Shown: positions 19,984 to 28,755, numbered from the stretch's first letter. The stretch is 64,000 nucleotides of DNA from Alphaproteobacteria bacterium (GCA_021325375.1 JAJPHG010000034.1:62001-126000), one strand, 5' to 3'. The notes: generated by a model from the sequence alone, not told the origin. Translations and numbers: made by a program.

Positions 19984-20004
19984 TTTTGCGCATTTGCAGC
20001 AAAA
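19984..20004. promoter_or_regulatory. Candidate PhaR operator in phaR-phaA gap
   Basis: The 230-base gap between divergent phaR and phaA contains the inverted repeat TTTTGC-N9-GCAAAA, with a second GCATTTGC palindrome-like core inside. PhaR proteins are known to bind TGC-rich inverted sites, so this is a plausible operator. It sits about 90 bases before the phaR start and 120 before phaA. No experimental or comparative support is available here. Confidence 0.3.
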
Positions 20005-20121
20005 GCCTCCGGGTTGTAGGGCGATTAAGCCGTTGAACCGTATGGGCTTATTTGTCCGGTTTACCGGTGCTCGCATTCGCGGCAATTTGATCGCTGGCCA
20101 AGCTAGCACTGAGGAAACCCC

Positions 20122-21294
20122 ATGGAAGACGTCGTCATCGTTTCGGCCGCGCGCACCGCCGTCGGCTCCTTCAACGGCGCCTTCGCCAGCGTGCCCGCGC
20201 ACGAGCTGGGCAGGAACGCGATCAAGGAAGCGCTCGCCCGTGCCCATGTCGAAGGCAAGGACGTCTCCGAGACGATCCTGGGCCAGATCCTCACGGCCGC
20301 GCAGGGCCAGAACCCCGCGCGCCAGGCCTCGATGAACGCCGGCATCCCCTTCGAGACGCCGGCCTGGATCGTCAACCAGCTCTGCGGCTCGGGCCTGCGC
20401 GCGGTGGCGCTTGGATTTCAGGCGATCCTGAACGGCGACGCGAAGATCGTCGTCGCCGGCGGGCAGGAGAGCATGAGCCAGGCGCCGCACGCGGCCTATC
20501 TGCGCGCCGGTCAGAAGATGGGCGATCTCGCCTTCACCGACACGATGCTGAAGGACGGGCTGATCGACGCCTTCCACGGCTATCACATGGGCGTCACCGC
20601 CGAGAACGTCGCGCGCGAGTGGCAGATCACGCGCGAGATGCAGGACAAGTTCGCGGTGTCGTCGCAGAACAAGGCCGAAGCCGCGCGCAAATCCGGACGC
20701 TTCAAGGACGAGATCGTCCCCGTCACCATCAAAGGCCGCAAGGGCGACACGGTCGTCGACACCGACGAGTTCATCCGCGACGGCGTGACACTCGAAGGCA
20801 TCCAGGGTTTGAAGCCGGCATTCGACAAGAACGGCACGGTGACGGCGGCGAACGCCTCGGGCATCAATGACGGCGCCGCGGCGCTGGTGCTGATGAGCGC
20901 GAGCGACGCGAAAGCGCGCGATCTGAAGCCGCTGGCGCGCATCGCGTCGTGGGCGTCGGTGGGCGTCGATCCCGCGGTGATGGGCTCGGGCCCGATCCCG
21001 GCGTCGAAGAAGGCGTTGGAGCGTGCGGGCTGGAAGGCGTCCGATCTCGATCTCGTCGAGGCGAACGAGGCCTTCGCCGCGCAGGCCTGCGCGGTGAACA
21101 AGGACATGGGCTGGGACGTCTCGAAGGTGAACGTCAACGGCGGCGCCATCGCCATCGGCCATCCGATCGGAGCGTCCGGCGCGCGCGTGCTCGTCACGCT
21201 GCTGCACGAGATGGGCAAGCGCGACGCGCATAAGGGCCTAGCCACGCTCTGCATCGGCGGCGGCATGGGCATCGCCCTCTGCGTCGAGCGCTAG
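20122..21294 (+). CDS. phaA: Acetyl-CoA C-acetyltransferase
   Basis: A 390-residue thiolase making acetoacetyl-CoA from two acetyl-CoA, the first step of polyhydroxybutyrate synthesis. Catalytic Cys88 is in [11 protein letters not shown]. The C-terminal active-site motifs are [20 protein letters not shown] and [14 protein letters not shown]. Length and motifs match biosynthetic thiolases. It starts with ATG after GAGGAAACCC. It is divergent from phaR; its usual partner phaB lies 4.5 kb downstream at 25795 after an IS insertion and other genes. Confidence 0.94.
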   Translation: MEDVVIVSAARTAVGSFNGAFASVPAHELGRNAIKEALARAHVEGKDVSETILGQILTAAQGQNPARQASMNAGIPFETPAWIVNQLCGSGLRAVALGFQAILNGDAKIVVAGGQESMSQAPHAAYLRAGQKMGDLAFTDTMLKDGLIDAFHGYHMGVTAENVAREWQITREMQDKFAVSSQNKAEAARKSGRFKDEIVPVTIKGRKGDTVVDTDEFIRDGVTLEGIQGLKPAFDKNGTVTAANASGINDGAAALVLMSASDAKARDLKPLARIASWASVGVDPAVMGSGPIPASKKALERAGWKASDLDLVEANEAFAAQACAVNKDMGWDVSKVNVNGGAIAIGHPIGASGARVLVTLLHEMGKRDAHKGLATLCIGGGMGIALCVER

Positions 21295-21392
21295 CGAGAC
21301 GCAGCTTCGAAAAATCGCGTGGAGCGGTAGGCGCCTGGGGACAGTTTGTCTCTCAGTTGATGCCACAAAATTCGATGTCATGGCCCGCATTC

Positions 21393-22651
21393 TGTTCAGC
21401 CCGGACAGATAGCTGACAGGTGTTCGGGGACATGGTTGACACATTTTGGCTTGGAAGAGGCTTTGAAGGAGGCCGTCCATGCCATGGCGAGAGGTGTCGA
21501 CCGTGGATCAACGTCGCGAGTTCGTGGCTTTAGCGTCTGTGGAGGGATCGAACCGGCGCGAGTTGTGCCGCCGGTTCGGGATCAGTGCGCAGACGGGGTA
21601 CAAGTGGCTGTCGCGGGCGGCGCAGGGCGAGCGGTCTATGAAGGACCGCTCGCGGCGTCCGCATGCGAGCCCGTTGCGCAGCGTCGATGCGATCGAGGCG
21701 TCGGTGCTTGCGATCCGCGATGCGCATCCGGTCTGGGGCGCGCGCAAGATCGAGCGCTTGCTGATCGGTGACGGGATTGCGCCGCCGGCGCTGTCGACGA
21801 TCCACGCGATCCTCAAGCGTCATGGTCGGGTCGTGCCGCCGGCCGGCAAGCCCGGCCAGCCTTGGCAACGCTTCGAGAAGGAGGCGCCCAACGTGATGTG
21901 GCAGATGGACTTCAAGGGCCACATGGCGCTCGGCCGCGGCGGCGATTGCCATCCGCTCACCGTCATCGACGACCACTCGCGCTATGCGGTGTGTCTTCAG
22001 GCATGCGCGAACGAGCAAGCAAATACGGTGCAAAACGCCATGACACGAACGTTCGAGCGCTATGGCCTGCCGGAGTTCATCCTCGCCGACAACGGCTCGC
22101 CCTGGGGCGACGGTCCCTATCGCGGATGGACCAAGCTCGGCGTGTGGCTGCTCAAGCTCGGCATCGGCCTGCATCACGGCCGTCCCTACCATCCCCAGAC
22201 CCACGGCAAGAACGAACGCTTCAATCGTACGCTGAAGGCCGAAGTCTTCGCGATGCGTCGCTTCCAAGACCTTTGCGATGTCCAGCGCGCGCTCGAGGCC
22301 TGGCGCACCGTCTACAATCTCGAACGCCCCCACGAAGCCCTCGGCCAGGACGTCCCCGCCAGCCGATACATACCGAATCCAAGACCCATGCCGAAGACCC
22401 TACCGATCGTGGAGTACGACGACGGCGAGATCGTACGCACCGTCGACACCACGCGCTCCTACATCAGCTTCAAAGGCAAACACTGGCGCATGCCCCAGGC
22501 CTTCCGCGGCGAACGGCTCGCAATCCGACCTACAGCCAACGATGGCGTCTTCAATGTCTGCTTCGGCGCCCACAAAATCGCCGAGATAGACCTCAACAGA
22601 CCTGTCAGCTATGTCTCCGAACAGGCGTCAACCATGTCCCCAGACTGAACA
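21393..22651 (+). mobile_element. IS481-family insertion sequence
   Basis: A complete IS of about 1.26 kb with terminal TGTTCAG...CTGAACA ends and longer imperfect inverted repeats of about 50 bases. Each end contains two copies of a GGACATRGYTGACR-like motif. It carries one intact DDE transposase. The adjoining ATTC/GAAT bases could be part of the terminal repeat. No direct target duplication is evident, because the target is itself a palindrome. Confidence 0.85.
21479..22648 (+). CDS. IS481-family DDE transposase
   Basis: A 389-residue transposase. An N-terminal helix-turn-helix domain (LCRRFGISAQTGYKWLSR) is followed by the integrase core with Asp144 (QMDFKGH), Asp204 (LADNGSPWG) and Glu246 (HGKNERFNRTL). 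The C-terminal domain ends inside the right inverted repeat. The start follows AAGGAGGCC. The frame is intact and the catalytic triad present, so the element may still be mobile. Its codon use is slightly different from adjacent genes. Confidence 0.93.
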   Translation: MPWREVSTVDQRREFVALASVEGSNRRELCRRFGISAQTGYKWLSRAAQGERSMKDRSRRPHASPLRSVDAIEASVLAIRDAHPVWGARKIERLLIGDGIAPPALSTIHAILKRHGRVVPPAGKPGQPWQRFEKEAPNVMWQMDFKGHMALGRGGDCHPLTVIDDHSRYAVCLQACANEQANTVQNAMTRTFERYGLPEFILADNGSPWGDGPYRGWTKLGVWLLKLGIGLHHGRPYHPQTHGKNERFNRTLKAEVFAMRRFQDLCDVQRALEAWRTVYNLERPHEALGQDVPASRYIPNPRPMPKTLPIVEYDDGEIVRTVDTTRSYISFKGKHWRMPQAFRGERLAIRPTANDGVFNVCFGAHKIAEIDLNRPVSYVSEQASTMSPD

Positions 22652-22869
22652 GAATGCGGGCCACCCAGGTGGGTTCTGCACCTTGGAGCCAAATTCGCTC
22701 GGAGTTCCTCCTTCGACGAGGAGAGAAAATTTCACCTGGGTGGCCCGCATTCGCAGGCCATGACAGGTTGCCGGCGAGGGTTGTCATGCCGCGTTCCCGA
22801 CGACGCCGTACCTTGCGGTCCGCCTTTGCTATGTCCATCTAGGAGATAGGAAGGGGCGCCGCGCCTGCC

Positions 22870-23961
22870 ATGATCCCACGGCCCAAAAACTTGATCCGCG
22901 ACGTCAAACGCCTCCACCGGCGCCCGCCCTCGGTGGCCGCCGGCTTCGCGCGCGGGCTGGTGCAGCTCGCCGCGCGCCGGGGCGCCGATCCCGCCCTGCT
23001 TGCGCAGCGCGCGGGGCTCGATCCGGTCCTGCTCGAAGATCAGGACGCGCGCATAGCGCTTGAGACCTATGTCGCCCTCATGCGCGCCGCGCAGTCGTTG
23101 ACCGGCGATCCCGCCTTCGCGCTGCATTTCGGAGAGGCGTTCGAGATCGACGACCTCTCCATCGTGGGTCTGATCGGCCGCGCTTGCGAGACATGGGAGG
23201 ACGCCTTCGCCCAGCTCGCGCGCTACAGCCAGCTCATCATCGACGTGCCGGTCGACGACAGCCAAGGTAGGCGTCTCGTCATCGAGCGCGAGGGCGGACG
23301 GATGTGGCTCGTCGATACACGCAGCGATCCCAATGCGTTCCCCGAGCTCACGGAATCCTCCTTCGCGCGCAGTGCCGCCGCGGTGCATCGCAGGCGGTCG
23401 GGGATCGACGCGGTCGCCGCGATCCACGTCACGCACAAGGCGCCGCCCTATGTGGCGGAATACGCGCGCGTCTTCGAGCTGCCGGTGGTGTTCGAGAGCG
23501 GGCGCAACGCGATGCTGATGAGGGGCAATGCGTTCCCGGTGATCACCAACACGAAGCCCTCGCGCTATGTCTTCGGCATCCTGAGCGAGCGCGCCGAAGC
23601 CTTGTTGCGCGAGCTCGACGCCGCCGCCACGACGCGCGGCCGCGTCGAGAGCGCGATCATGCCCGTCCTGCACACCGGCGAAGTCAAGATGAGCACCGTC
23701 GCCGCGCGGCTCGCGCTTTCCCGCCAGACCCTGGCGCGGAGATTGAAATCCGAAGGCACGACCTTCGAGAAGATCCTGGACGAGCTGCGCCATCGCCTCG
23801 CGCTGGCGTATCTCGGCGACAGCAGGGTCCCGGTCCATCAATGTGCCTACCTCACGGGTTTTTCCGATCCGGCCTCTTTCTCGCGCGCCTTCAAGCGTTG
23901 GACCGGCTCGGCGCCCCGGACATTCCTGGAAAAGAAAGCGGGGATGAGCCTTGAGGGATAG
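22870..23961 (+). CDS. AraC-family regulator with arabinose-binding-like N-domain
   Basis: A 363-residue transcription regulator. Residues 25-220 form the Arabinose_bd (OruR/AraC-type) domain, with ARRGADPALLAQRAGLDP and the GDPAFALHFGE segment. The C-terminal 100 residues contain the two HTH motifs: STVAARLALSRQTLARRLKSEG and a second ending FSDPASFSRAFKRWTGSAPRTF. It lies between the IS and a secreted repeat protein, all in one direction. Ligand and targets are unknown. Confidence 0.9.
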   Translation: MIPRPKNLIRDVKRLHRRPPSVAAGFARGLVQLAARRGADPALLAQRAGLDPVLLEDQDARIALETYVALMRAAQSLTGDPAFALHFGEAFEIDDLSIVGLIGRACETWEDAFAQLARYSQLIIDVPVDDSQGRRLVIEREGGRMWLVDTRSDPNAFPELTESSFARSAAAVHRRRSGIDAVAAIHVTHKAPPYVAEYARVFELPVVFESGRNAMLMRGNAFPVITNTKPSRYVFGILSERAEALLRELDAAATTRGRVESAIMPVLHTGEVKMSTVAARLALSRQTLARRLKSEGTTFEKILDELRHRLALAYLGDSRVPVHQCAYLTGFSDPASFSRAFKRWTGSAPRTFLEKKAGMSLEG

Positions 23962-24093
23962 CGCGGCGCCATACGGCTCGATATTCGCGCAAGGATGGAA
24001 TTTGTCCCCTCGTTAGCCATCGGCGCACCTGCGCCGTTGCGCGAACTTCCGGCGGCGCTATCCTTGCTTGTGAGGCGTCGCAAGGGGATCGCT

Positions 24094-25389
24094 GTGTTCA
24101 AAGGATGGACGTTCGTTTGCGGACTGGCGCTGGCCGCGTCGGCTTTCGCCAATCCGGCCGAGGCGAAATACAAGGTCATCTACAATTTCTGTTCCCAGGC
24201 CAATTGCACGGACGGCAGAGGACCCAATTTCGGCCTGATCGTGGACCAGGCGGGCAATTTCTACGGTACGACGGGTGCCGGCGGCGCCGCTGGCGGCGGT
24301 GTGGTGTTCGAGCTCGTGAAGAAGAAGCACGGCTGGGGCGAGAAGGTCCTTTACAGCTTCTGCTCGCAGGCGAATTGCGGCGACGGTCAAAGCCCGAGCG
24401 GGCCGCTGGTCATGGACGTCTCCGGCAATCTCTATGGCACCACGATCTCCCGCGGCGCGCACGGTTCCGGCAACGTCTTCGAGCTCAAGAAAGGCAAGGG
24501 CGGAAGCTGGTCCTTGAACATCCTGCACAGCTTCTGTTCCGAGAACGACTGCGCCGACGGCGAAGGGTATTCAAGCGGCCTCAGCTATTTCGGCCAGCAG
24601 AGCGGCGCGCTCTACGACGGAACTTCGCCGCTCTACGGCACGATCCAGGCCTTCAGCGCAAGCCAGCAAGGCCTCGTCTACCAACTCGTCCGGCAGGGCC
24701 GGAAAGGGTGGGTGGAGAACGTCGTCTACAATTTCTGCCCCGGCGGCGGCACCTGTCCTGACGGCGCCAATCCCTTGAGCGCCGTCCTCGTCGACGCCTC
24801 CTCGAACATCTACGGCACGACGGGCGGCGGCGGGAGCGCTCAGGCCGGGACCATCTTCAAGCTGTCACCGGACGGCGGCACGTGGACCGAGACCGTGCTC
24901 TACAGCTTCTGCTCCCAGGCCGATTGTGCCGATGGCAGCTCTCCCGAGGGCCCTCTGACGGTGGACGGCAACGGCAACTTCTTCGGCATGACGTCCTATG
25001 GCGGCAGCACGATCTCGCGTTGCCTGGACAACTACGATTGCGGCGTGATCTACGAGCTCGCGGCCGGAGGAAGCGAATCCACGCTGTACCGGTTCTGCGC
25101 CGAGTCCGATTGCGCGGACGGCGCCGGTCCACAAGGCGGCATTACCATCGACGAGACCGGAAAGCTCTACGGCGTCACACTTGGCGACGACAGTCCGAGC
25201 ACGCTGTTTTCCTTCGACGGCTCGCTGAAGGTCCTGCACTCCTTCTGCAGCAAGGATCAATGCACCGACGGATACTTGCCCTATGACGTGACGCTGATCC
25301 GCGACGCGGCGGGCGATCTCTTCGGCACGACGGCCGCCGGCGGCACCGGCAATCTTTATGGCGGCGTCGTGTTCGAGTGGATTCCGTAA
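24094..25389 (+). CDS. Secreted GloVer-repeat protein with paired cysteines
   Basis: A 431-residue protein with a signal peptide (FKGWTFVCGLALAASAFANPAEA) and seven repeats of the TIGR03803 (GloVer) type. Each runs from a Leu-Tyr/His-x-Phe-Cys start to a G-x-x-Y/F-G-T-T turn and often V-F-E-L. The repeats begin near residues 28, 83, 138, 206, 263, 326 and 371. Unusually, nearly all start with F-C-x4-C-x-D-G, giving one cysteine pair per repeat. A beta-propeller fold is inferred. I chose the GTG at 24094 after AAGGGGATC. Function is unknown. Confidence 0.85.
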   Translation: MFKGWTFVCGLALAASAFANPAEAKYKVIYNFCSQANCTDGRGPNFGLIVDQAGNFYGTTGAGGAAGGGVVFELVKKKHGWGEKVLYSFCSQANCGDGQSPSGPLVMDVSGNLYGTTISRGAHGSGNVFELKKGKGGSWSLNILHSFCSENDCADGEGYSSGLSYFGQQSGALYDGTSPLYGTIQAFSASQQGLVYQLVRQGRKGWVENVVYNFCPGGGTCPDGANPLSAVLVDASSNIYGTTGGGGSAQAGTIFKLSPDGGTWTETVLYSFCSQADCADGSSPEGPLTVDGNGNFFGMTSYGGSTISRCLDNYDCGVIYELAAGGSESTLYRFCAESDCADGAGPQGGITIDETGKLYGVTLGDDSPSTLFSFDGSLKVLHSFCSKDQCTDGYLPYDVTLIRDAAGDLFGTTAAGGTGNLYGGVVFEWIP

Positions 25390-25455
25390 GCCGGTCCCGC
25401 TGGGCTCCTTCCCCCGGCTGCGCTATGATCTGCTGCGTTGCGCCGCGAGGACGAG

Positions 25456-25731
25456 ATGACCGACGTCTATGTCGAGGATCCGGATGACGAAGGTGCGCAT
25501 CCGGGCGCGCTGGCGCGGATGCGCGTGGACCTCGCGCGGACGGCGCAGCGGCTGGAGAGCCTCGCCTATCACTACGCCTCCGACGCCGCCGACGAGACGC
25601 GCATGCTCGCCCACCGGGCCAGGCGCCGGATCAACCGGAACCTGGGAACCGCGGCGCTCGCGGCGCTGGGCGCGGGGCTCGCGCTCGGCCTGCTCGCCGC
25701 CGCGGTCTCGGCCTGGCGCCGCCGCGGCTGA
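25456..25731 (+). CDS. Small YqjD/ElaB-like membrane-anchored protein
   Basis: A 91-residue protein. The charged N-terminal 60 residues form a helix (RMRVDLARTAQRLESLAYHYASDAADE). One C-terminal membrane segment with AALGAGLALGLLAAAVSAW ends in RRRG. This is the layout of the DUF883 YqjD/ElaB family, which anchors ribosomes at the membrane in E. coli. The similarity is architectural only. It lies upstream of phaB with a 63-base gap. Confidence 0.6.
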   Translation: MTDVYVEDPDDEGAHPGALARMRVDLARTAQRLESLAYHYASDAADETRMLAHRARRRINRNLGTAALAALGAGLALGLLAAAVSAWRRRG

Positions 25732-25794
25732 GGTGTCCTGGAAATAGTCCCGGCTTCTGTTCTAGGGTGGCGCGAACATTCGGAGAGCACACAC

Positions 25795-26520
25795 ATGGCA
25801 GGACGGGTAGCGATCGTGACCGGCGGTACGCGCGGCATCGGCGAGGCGATCTCGGTGGCGCTGAAGGACGCGGGCTATAAGGTCGCCGCGAACTATATGG
25901 GCAACGACGAGCGCGCCAAGGCGTTCTCGGAGCGCAGCGGCATCTCCGTCTACAAGTGGAACGTCGCCGATTTCGACGAGTGCCAGAAGGGCGTCGCCAA
26001 GGTCGTGGCCGATCTCGGCCCGGTGGACGTCATCGTCAACAACGCGGGCATCACCCGCGACGGCACGATGCGCAAGATGGCGCGGGGCGGTTGGGACGAC
26101 GTGCTCGACACCAATCTCGGCGGCTGCTTCAACATGTGCAAGGCGGCGTGGGAAGGCATGCTGAGCCGCAATTTCGGGCGCGTCGTGAACATCGGCTCGA
26201 TCAACGGCCAGGCCGGCCAGTACGGCCAGGTGAACTATGCCGCCGCCAAATCGGGCATCCACGGCTTCACCAAGGCGCTCGCCCAGGAAGGCGCGCCCAA
26301 GGGCATTACCGTCAACGCCATCGCGCCGGGCTATATCGACACCGACATGGTCGCCGCGGTTCCCGCCGACGTGCTCGAGAAGATCAAGGCGCGCATCCCC
26401 GTCGGACGGCTGGGCAAGGCGGAGGAGATCGCGCGGGGCGTGCTCTTCCTCGTCGCCGACGACGCCGGCTTCGTCACCGGCTCGACCATGTCGATCAACG
26501 GCGGGCAGCATATGTATTGA
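25795..26520 (+). CDS. phaB: Acetoacetyl-CoA reductase
   Basis: A 241-residue SDR enzyme reducing acetoacetyl-CoA to (R)-3-hydroxybutyryl-CoA with NADPH for PHB synthesis. The nucleotide-binding TGGTRGIG lies near residue 10, then NNAGITRDGTMRKM, NIGSINGQAGQYGQVNYAAAKSG with catalytic Tyr and Lys, and the PhaB-type C-terminus FVTGSTMSINGGQHMY. Length and motifs match PhaB and exceed similarity to FabG. No phaC synthase occurs in the window. Confidence 0.93.
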   Translation: MAGRVAIVTGGTRGIGEAISVALKDAGYKVAANYMGNDERAKAFSERSGISVYKWNVADFDECQKGVAKVVADLGPVDVIVNNAGITRDGTMRKMARGGWDDVLDTNLGGCFNMCKAAWEGMLSRNFGRVVNIGSINGQAGQYGQVNYAAAKSGIHGFTKALAQEGAPKGITVNAIAPGYIDTDMVAAVPADVLEKIKARIPVGRLGKAEEIARGVLFLVADDAGFVTGSTMSINGGQHMY

Positions 26521-26531
26521 ACCTCCCAAAC

Positions 26532-26657
26532 TGTCATGGCCCGCGAATGCGGGCCACCCAGTTGGGTTCCGCACACTGCCGCGTGCTGGCGTTCTGACTT
26601 CTCTTGAGAGATTCAGCTATATGTCACCTGGATGGCCCGCATTCGCGGGCCATGACA
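26532..26657. repeat. Class A hairpin element, copy 4
   Basis: The left arm TGTCATGGCCCGCGAATGC continues into GGGCCACCCAG. The right arm CTGGATGGCCCGCATTCGC continues into GGGCCATGACA. The inner part beside the left arm (TTGGGTTCCGCA) resembles copies 3 and 5. It lies 12 bases after the phaB stop and ends 20 bases before the ccmA start. Confidence 0.85.
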
Positions 26658-26676
26658 CTGGGGGATTGGGTAGAAC

Positions 26677-27276
26677 TTGCCTTTAGCTGTCCCATACATC
26701 GACATTTCCGATCTCACCGGCATCCGCGGCGGACGGGTGTTGTTCCGCGGCTTGAGCTTCCGCGTCGAGACGGGCAGGGCGCTGTCGCTGGAGGGCGCGA
26801 ACGGGTCGGGGAAGACCTCGCTGCTGCGCATGCTCGCGGGGTTCCTGGCGCCGGCCGAAGGCGCGATCCGCTTCGGCGATGTCGCGGACGGCGAGGAGCG
26901 CGGCAAGTTCGTGGGCTGGCTCGGCCATCACGACGCGGTCAAGGCGCAGATGAGCGTGCGCGAGAATCTCGATTTCTTCGCGCAGCTCTATGCAAGTGAA
27001 GCCGGCGATACGCTCGACGCGTTGGGGCTGGCGCGATTGGCGGAACTTCCGGGCCAATACCTTTCCGCCGGCCAGAAGAAGCGTGTCGCGCTCGCGCGGC
27101 TCAAGCTCACGAAAAGGCCGCTATGGCTGATGGACGAGCCGCTGGCTTCGCTCGACGCGGCGGGCAAGAAGATCGCGGCCGATCTTGTCGCGGCGCATTG
27201 CGCGGGCGGCGGCATCGCGGTGGTCGCGACGCATGAGCCGCTCGGCATCGATTGCGACCGGCTGGTGCTCGCATGA
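26677..27276 (+). CDS. ccmA: Heme exporter ATP-binding protein CcmA
   Basis: A 199-residue ABC ATPase of the CcmABCD complex, which releases holo-CcmE during cytochrome c maturation. The Walker A motif is EGANGSGKTSLLRMLAG, the signature is YLSAGQKKRVALARL, and Walker B is LWLMDEPLASLDAAG, all complete. The start is a TTG at 26677, giving a normal CcmA N-terminus. First gene of ccmABCDG; the stop overlaps ccmB by four bases. Confidence 0.93.
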   Translation: MPLAVPYIDISDLTGIRGGRVLFRGLSFRVETGRALSLEGANGSGKTSLLRMLAGFLAPAEGAIRFGDVADGEERGKFVGWLGHHDAVKAQMSVRENLDFFAQLYASEAGDTLDALGLARLAELPGQYLSAGQKKRVALARLKLTKRPLWLMDEPLASLDAAGKKIAADLVAAHCAGGGIAVVATHEPLGIDCDRLVLA

Positions 27277-27908
27277 GCGCGCTCTTGCTGCGCGACATCC
27301 GGCTTGCCGCGCGCGCGGGCGGCAGCGCGATGCTGGCGCTGGCGTTCTTCGCGAGCGTGGCGACTTTGGTGCCGCTGGGCGTCGGGCCGGACCTGGCCCT
27401 GCTCGCGCGCATCGCGGGCGGCGTGCTGTGGATCGCGGCCGTGCTCGCGGCGCTGCTCGCGCTCGACCGGCTGTTCCAGGCCGATTTCGAGGACGGCTCG
27501 CTGGACATGATCGCGCTGTCGCCCTTGTCGCTGGAGAGCGTCGCCGCCGCCAAGATCGCCGCGCATTGGCTGACCACGGGCTTGCCGCTCGCGCTGCTTT
27601 CGCCGCTCTTGGCCGTGCTCTTCGGCGTGAAGACGATCGCGGCGCTGTTCGTCTCGCTGCTGGTGGGCACGCCCGCGGTCAGCGCCATCGGCGCGGTGGG
27701 CGCGGGGCTTACGATGTCGATCCGGCGCGGGGGCCTCATCCTGCCCCTGATCGTGTTGCCGCTGCTGGCGCCGGCGGTCATATTCGGCGCGGGTGCCGCC
27801 GTGGGGAGCGCGGGCGCGCTGCCGCTGCTCGGCGCCTTCTCCTTCGCCGCCTGCGTGCTTTCGCCGTTTGCCACGGCGGCGGCGGTCAGGCTCAATCTGG
27901 GATCGTGA
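27273..27908 (+). CDS. ccmB: Heme exporter membrane protein CcmB
   Basis: A 211-residue inner-membrane permease with six hydrophobic segments. Characteristic parts are the FQADFEDGSLDMIALSPLSLE periplasmic loop, AKIAAHWLTTGLPLALLSPL, and RRGGLILPLIVLPLLAPAVIFG. The ATG overlaps the ccmA stop (ATGA), replacing a longer frame at 27252. CcmB pairs with CcmA and CcmC in heme handling. The stop overlaps ccmC by one base. Confidence 0.93.
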   Translation: MSALLLRDIRLAARAGGSAMLALAFFASVATLVPLGVGPDLALLARIAGGVLWIAAVLAALLALDRLFQADFEDGSLDMIALSPLSLESVAAAKIAAHWLTTGLPLALLSPLLAVLFGVKTIAALFVSLLVGTPAVSAIGAVGAGLTMSIRRGGLILPLIVLPLLAPAVIFGAGAAVGSAGALPLLGAFSFAACVLSPFATAAAVRLNLGS

Positions 27909-28621
27909 TGCTGCGCTACGCCAACCCGACGCGATTCATGCAGTTGAGCACGCCGATCCTGCCCTGGCTCGGCGGCGCCGCGCTCGTGCTGCTGGCCGTG
28001 GGTCTCACTCTCGGCCTCAGCGTGCCGCCCGACTACCAGCAGGGCGAGACGGTGCGGGTGATGTTCCTGCACGTTCCCGCAGCCTGGACCGCGATGATGG
28101 CCTATGGGCTGATGGCGGTGGCGTCGCTGGTGGGACTGGTGTGGCGCCATCCGCTCGCCGACAGCGCGGCCAAGGCGATCGCGCCGCTGGGCGCGCTGTT
28201 CACGGCGCTCGGCCTCGTCACCGGCTCGCTCTGGGGACGGCCGATGTGGGGCGCGTGGTGGGTGTGGGACGGACGGCTGACCTCGTTCCTTCTGCTTCTG
28301 TTCCTCTATCTCGGCTATATCGCGCTGTGGAACGCGATCGAGGACGAAACGCGCGCGGCGCGGGCAGCTGGGATCCTGGCGCTGGTCGGCGCGGTGAACC
28401 TGCCGGTCATCGAGTTCTCGGTCGATTGGTGGACGACGCTGCACCAGGGCGAGAGCATCCTGCGCAAGGGCGGGCCTCTGATCGCGAGCGTCTATCTCTG
28501 GCCGCTGTTCGCGATGGCGCTGGGGTATACGTTCCTGTTCCTCACGCTCTGGACGATGCGCATCCAGACCGAGATCCTGACCCGGCGCGCGCGCAGCCTG
28601 ATGCTTGCGGGGGAGCTGTGA
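27908..28621 (+). CDS. ccmC: Heme exporter membrane protein CcmC
   Basis: A 237-residue six-helix membrane protein that presents heme to CcmE. The tryptophan-rich motif WGAWWVWDGRLTSFLL is intact, flanked by the heme-ligand histidines (FLHVPAAW near residue 60 and the TLHQGES segment). The ATG at 27908 immediately follows the ccmB stop. A longer frame starting at 27185 is only an extension through ccmA/ccmB. Translationally coupled to ccmD. Confidence 0.94.
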   Translation: MLRYANPTRFMQLSTPILPWLGGAALVLLAVGLTLGLSVPPDYQQGETVRVMFLHVPAAWTAMMAYGLMAVASLVGLVWRHPLADSAAKAIAPLGALFTALGLVTGSLWGRPMWGAWWVWDGRLTSFLLLLFLYLGYIALWNAIEDETRAARAAGILALVGAVNLPVIEFSVDWWTTLHQGESILRKGGPLIASVYLWPLFAMALGYTFLFLTLWTMRIQTEILTRRARSLMLAGEL

Positions 28622-28755
28622 GCGGACCTTACGCTTTCTATGTCTGGACGGCTTATGGCGCCTCGGCGCTCGGGCTTGGCGCCGCCATCCTGTGGACCCT
28701 GCGCGGATGGTTGAGAGCGCGCGCAATTCTCGCTCGGCTGGAGCGCGCGCCGTGA
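28618..28755 (+). CDS. ccmD: Heme exporter small protein CcmD
   Basis: A 45-residue peptide starting with GTG at 28618, overlapping the ccmC stop. It has the usual CcmD shape: a short polar start (SGPYAFYVWTAYG), one membrane helix (ALGLGAAILWTLRGW) and a basic tail (RARAILARLERAP). CcmD stabilises the CcmABC-CcmE complex. Position between ccmC and ccmG supports the call strongly. The stop overlaps the ccmG start. Confidence 0.88.
   Translation: MSGPYAFYVWTAYGASALGLGAAILWTLRGWLRARAILARLERAP

Larger units (their letters stand above)
21376..22765. repeat. Class A hairpin element, copy 3, split by an IS element
   Basis: The left remnant is TGTCATGGCCCGC at 21376-21388. The right part begins GAATGCGGGCCACCCAGG at 22652 and ends GCAGGCCATGACA at 22765. 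Joined, they restore a normal class A element of about 127 bases. The IS sits inside the palindromic tip of the left arm (GGCCCGC-GAAT-GCGGGCC), with ATTC on the left and GAAT on the right. Confidence 0.8.

Noticed and set aside
21389..22655. A target-site duplication flanking the IS481-family element
   Set aside because: The ATTC and GAAT flanks are inverted, not direct, repeats and belong to the palindromic target; no direct repeat is seen.
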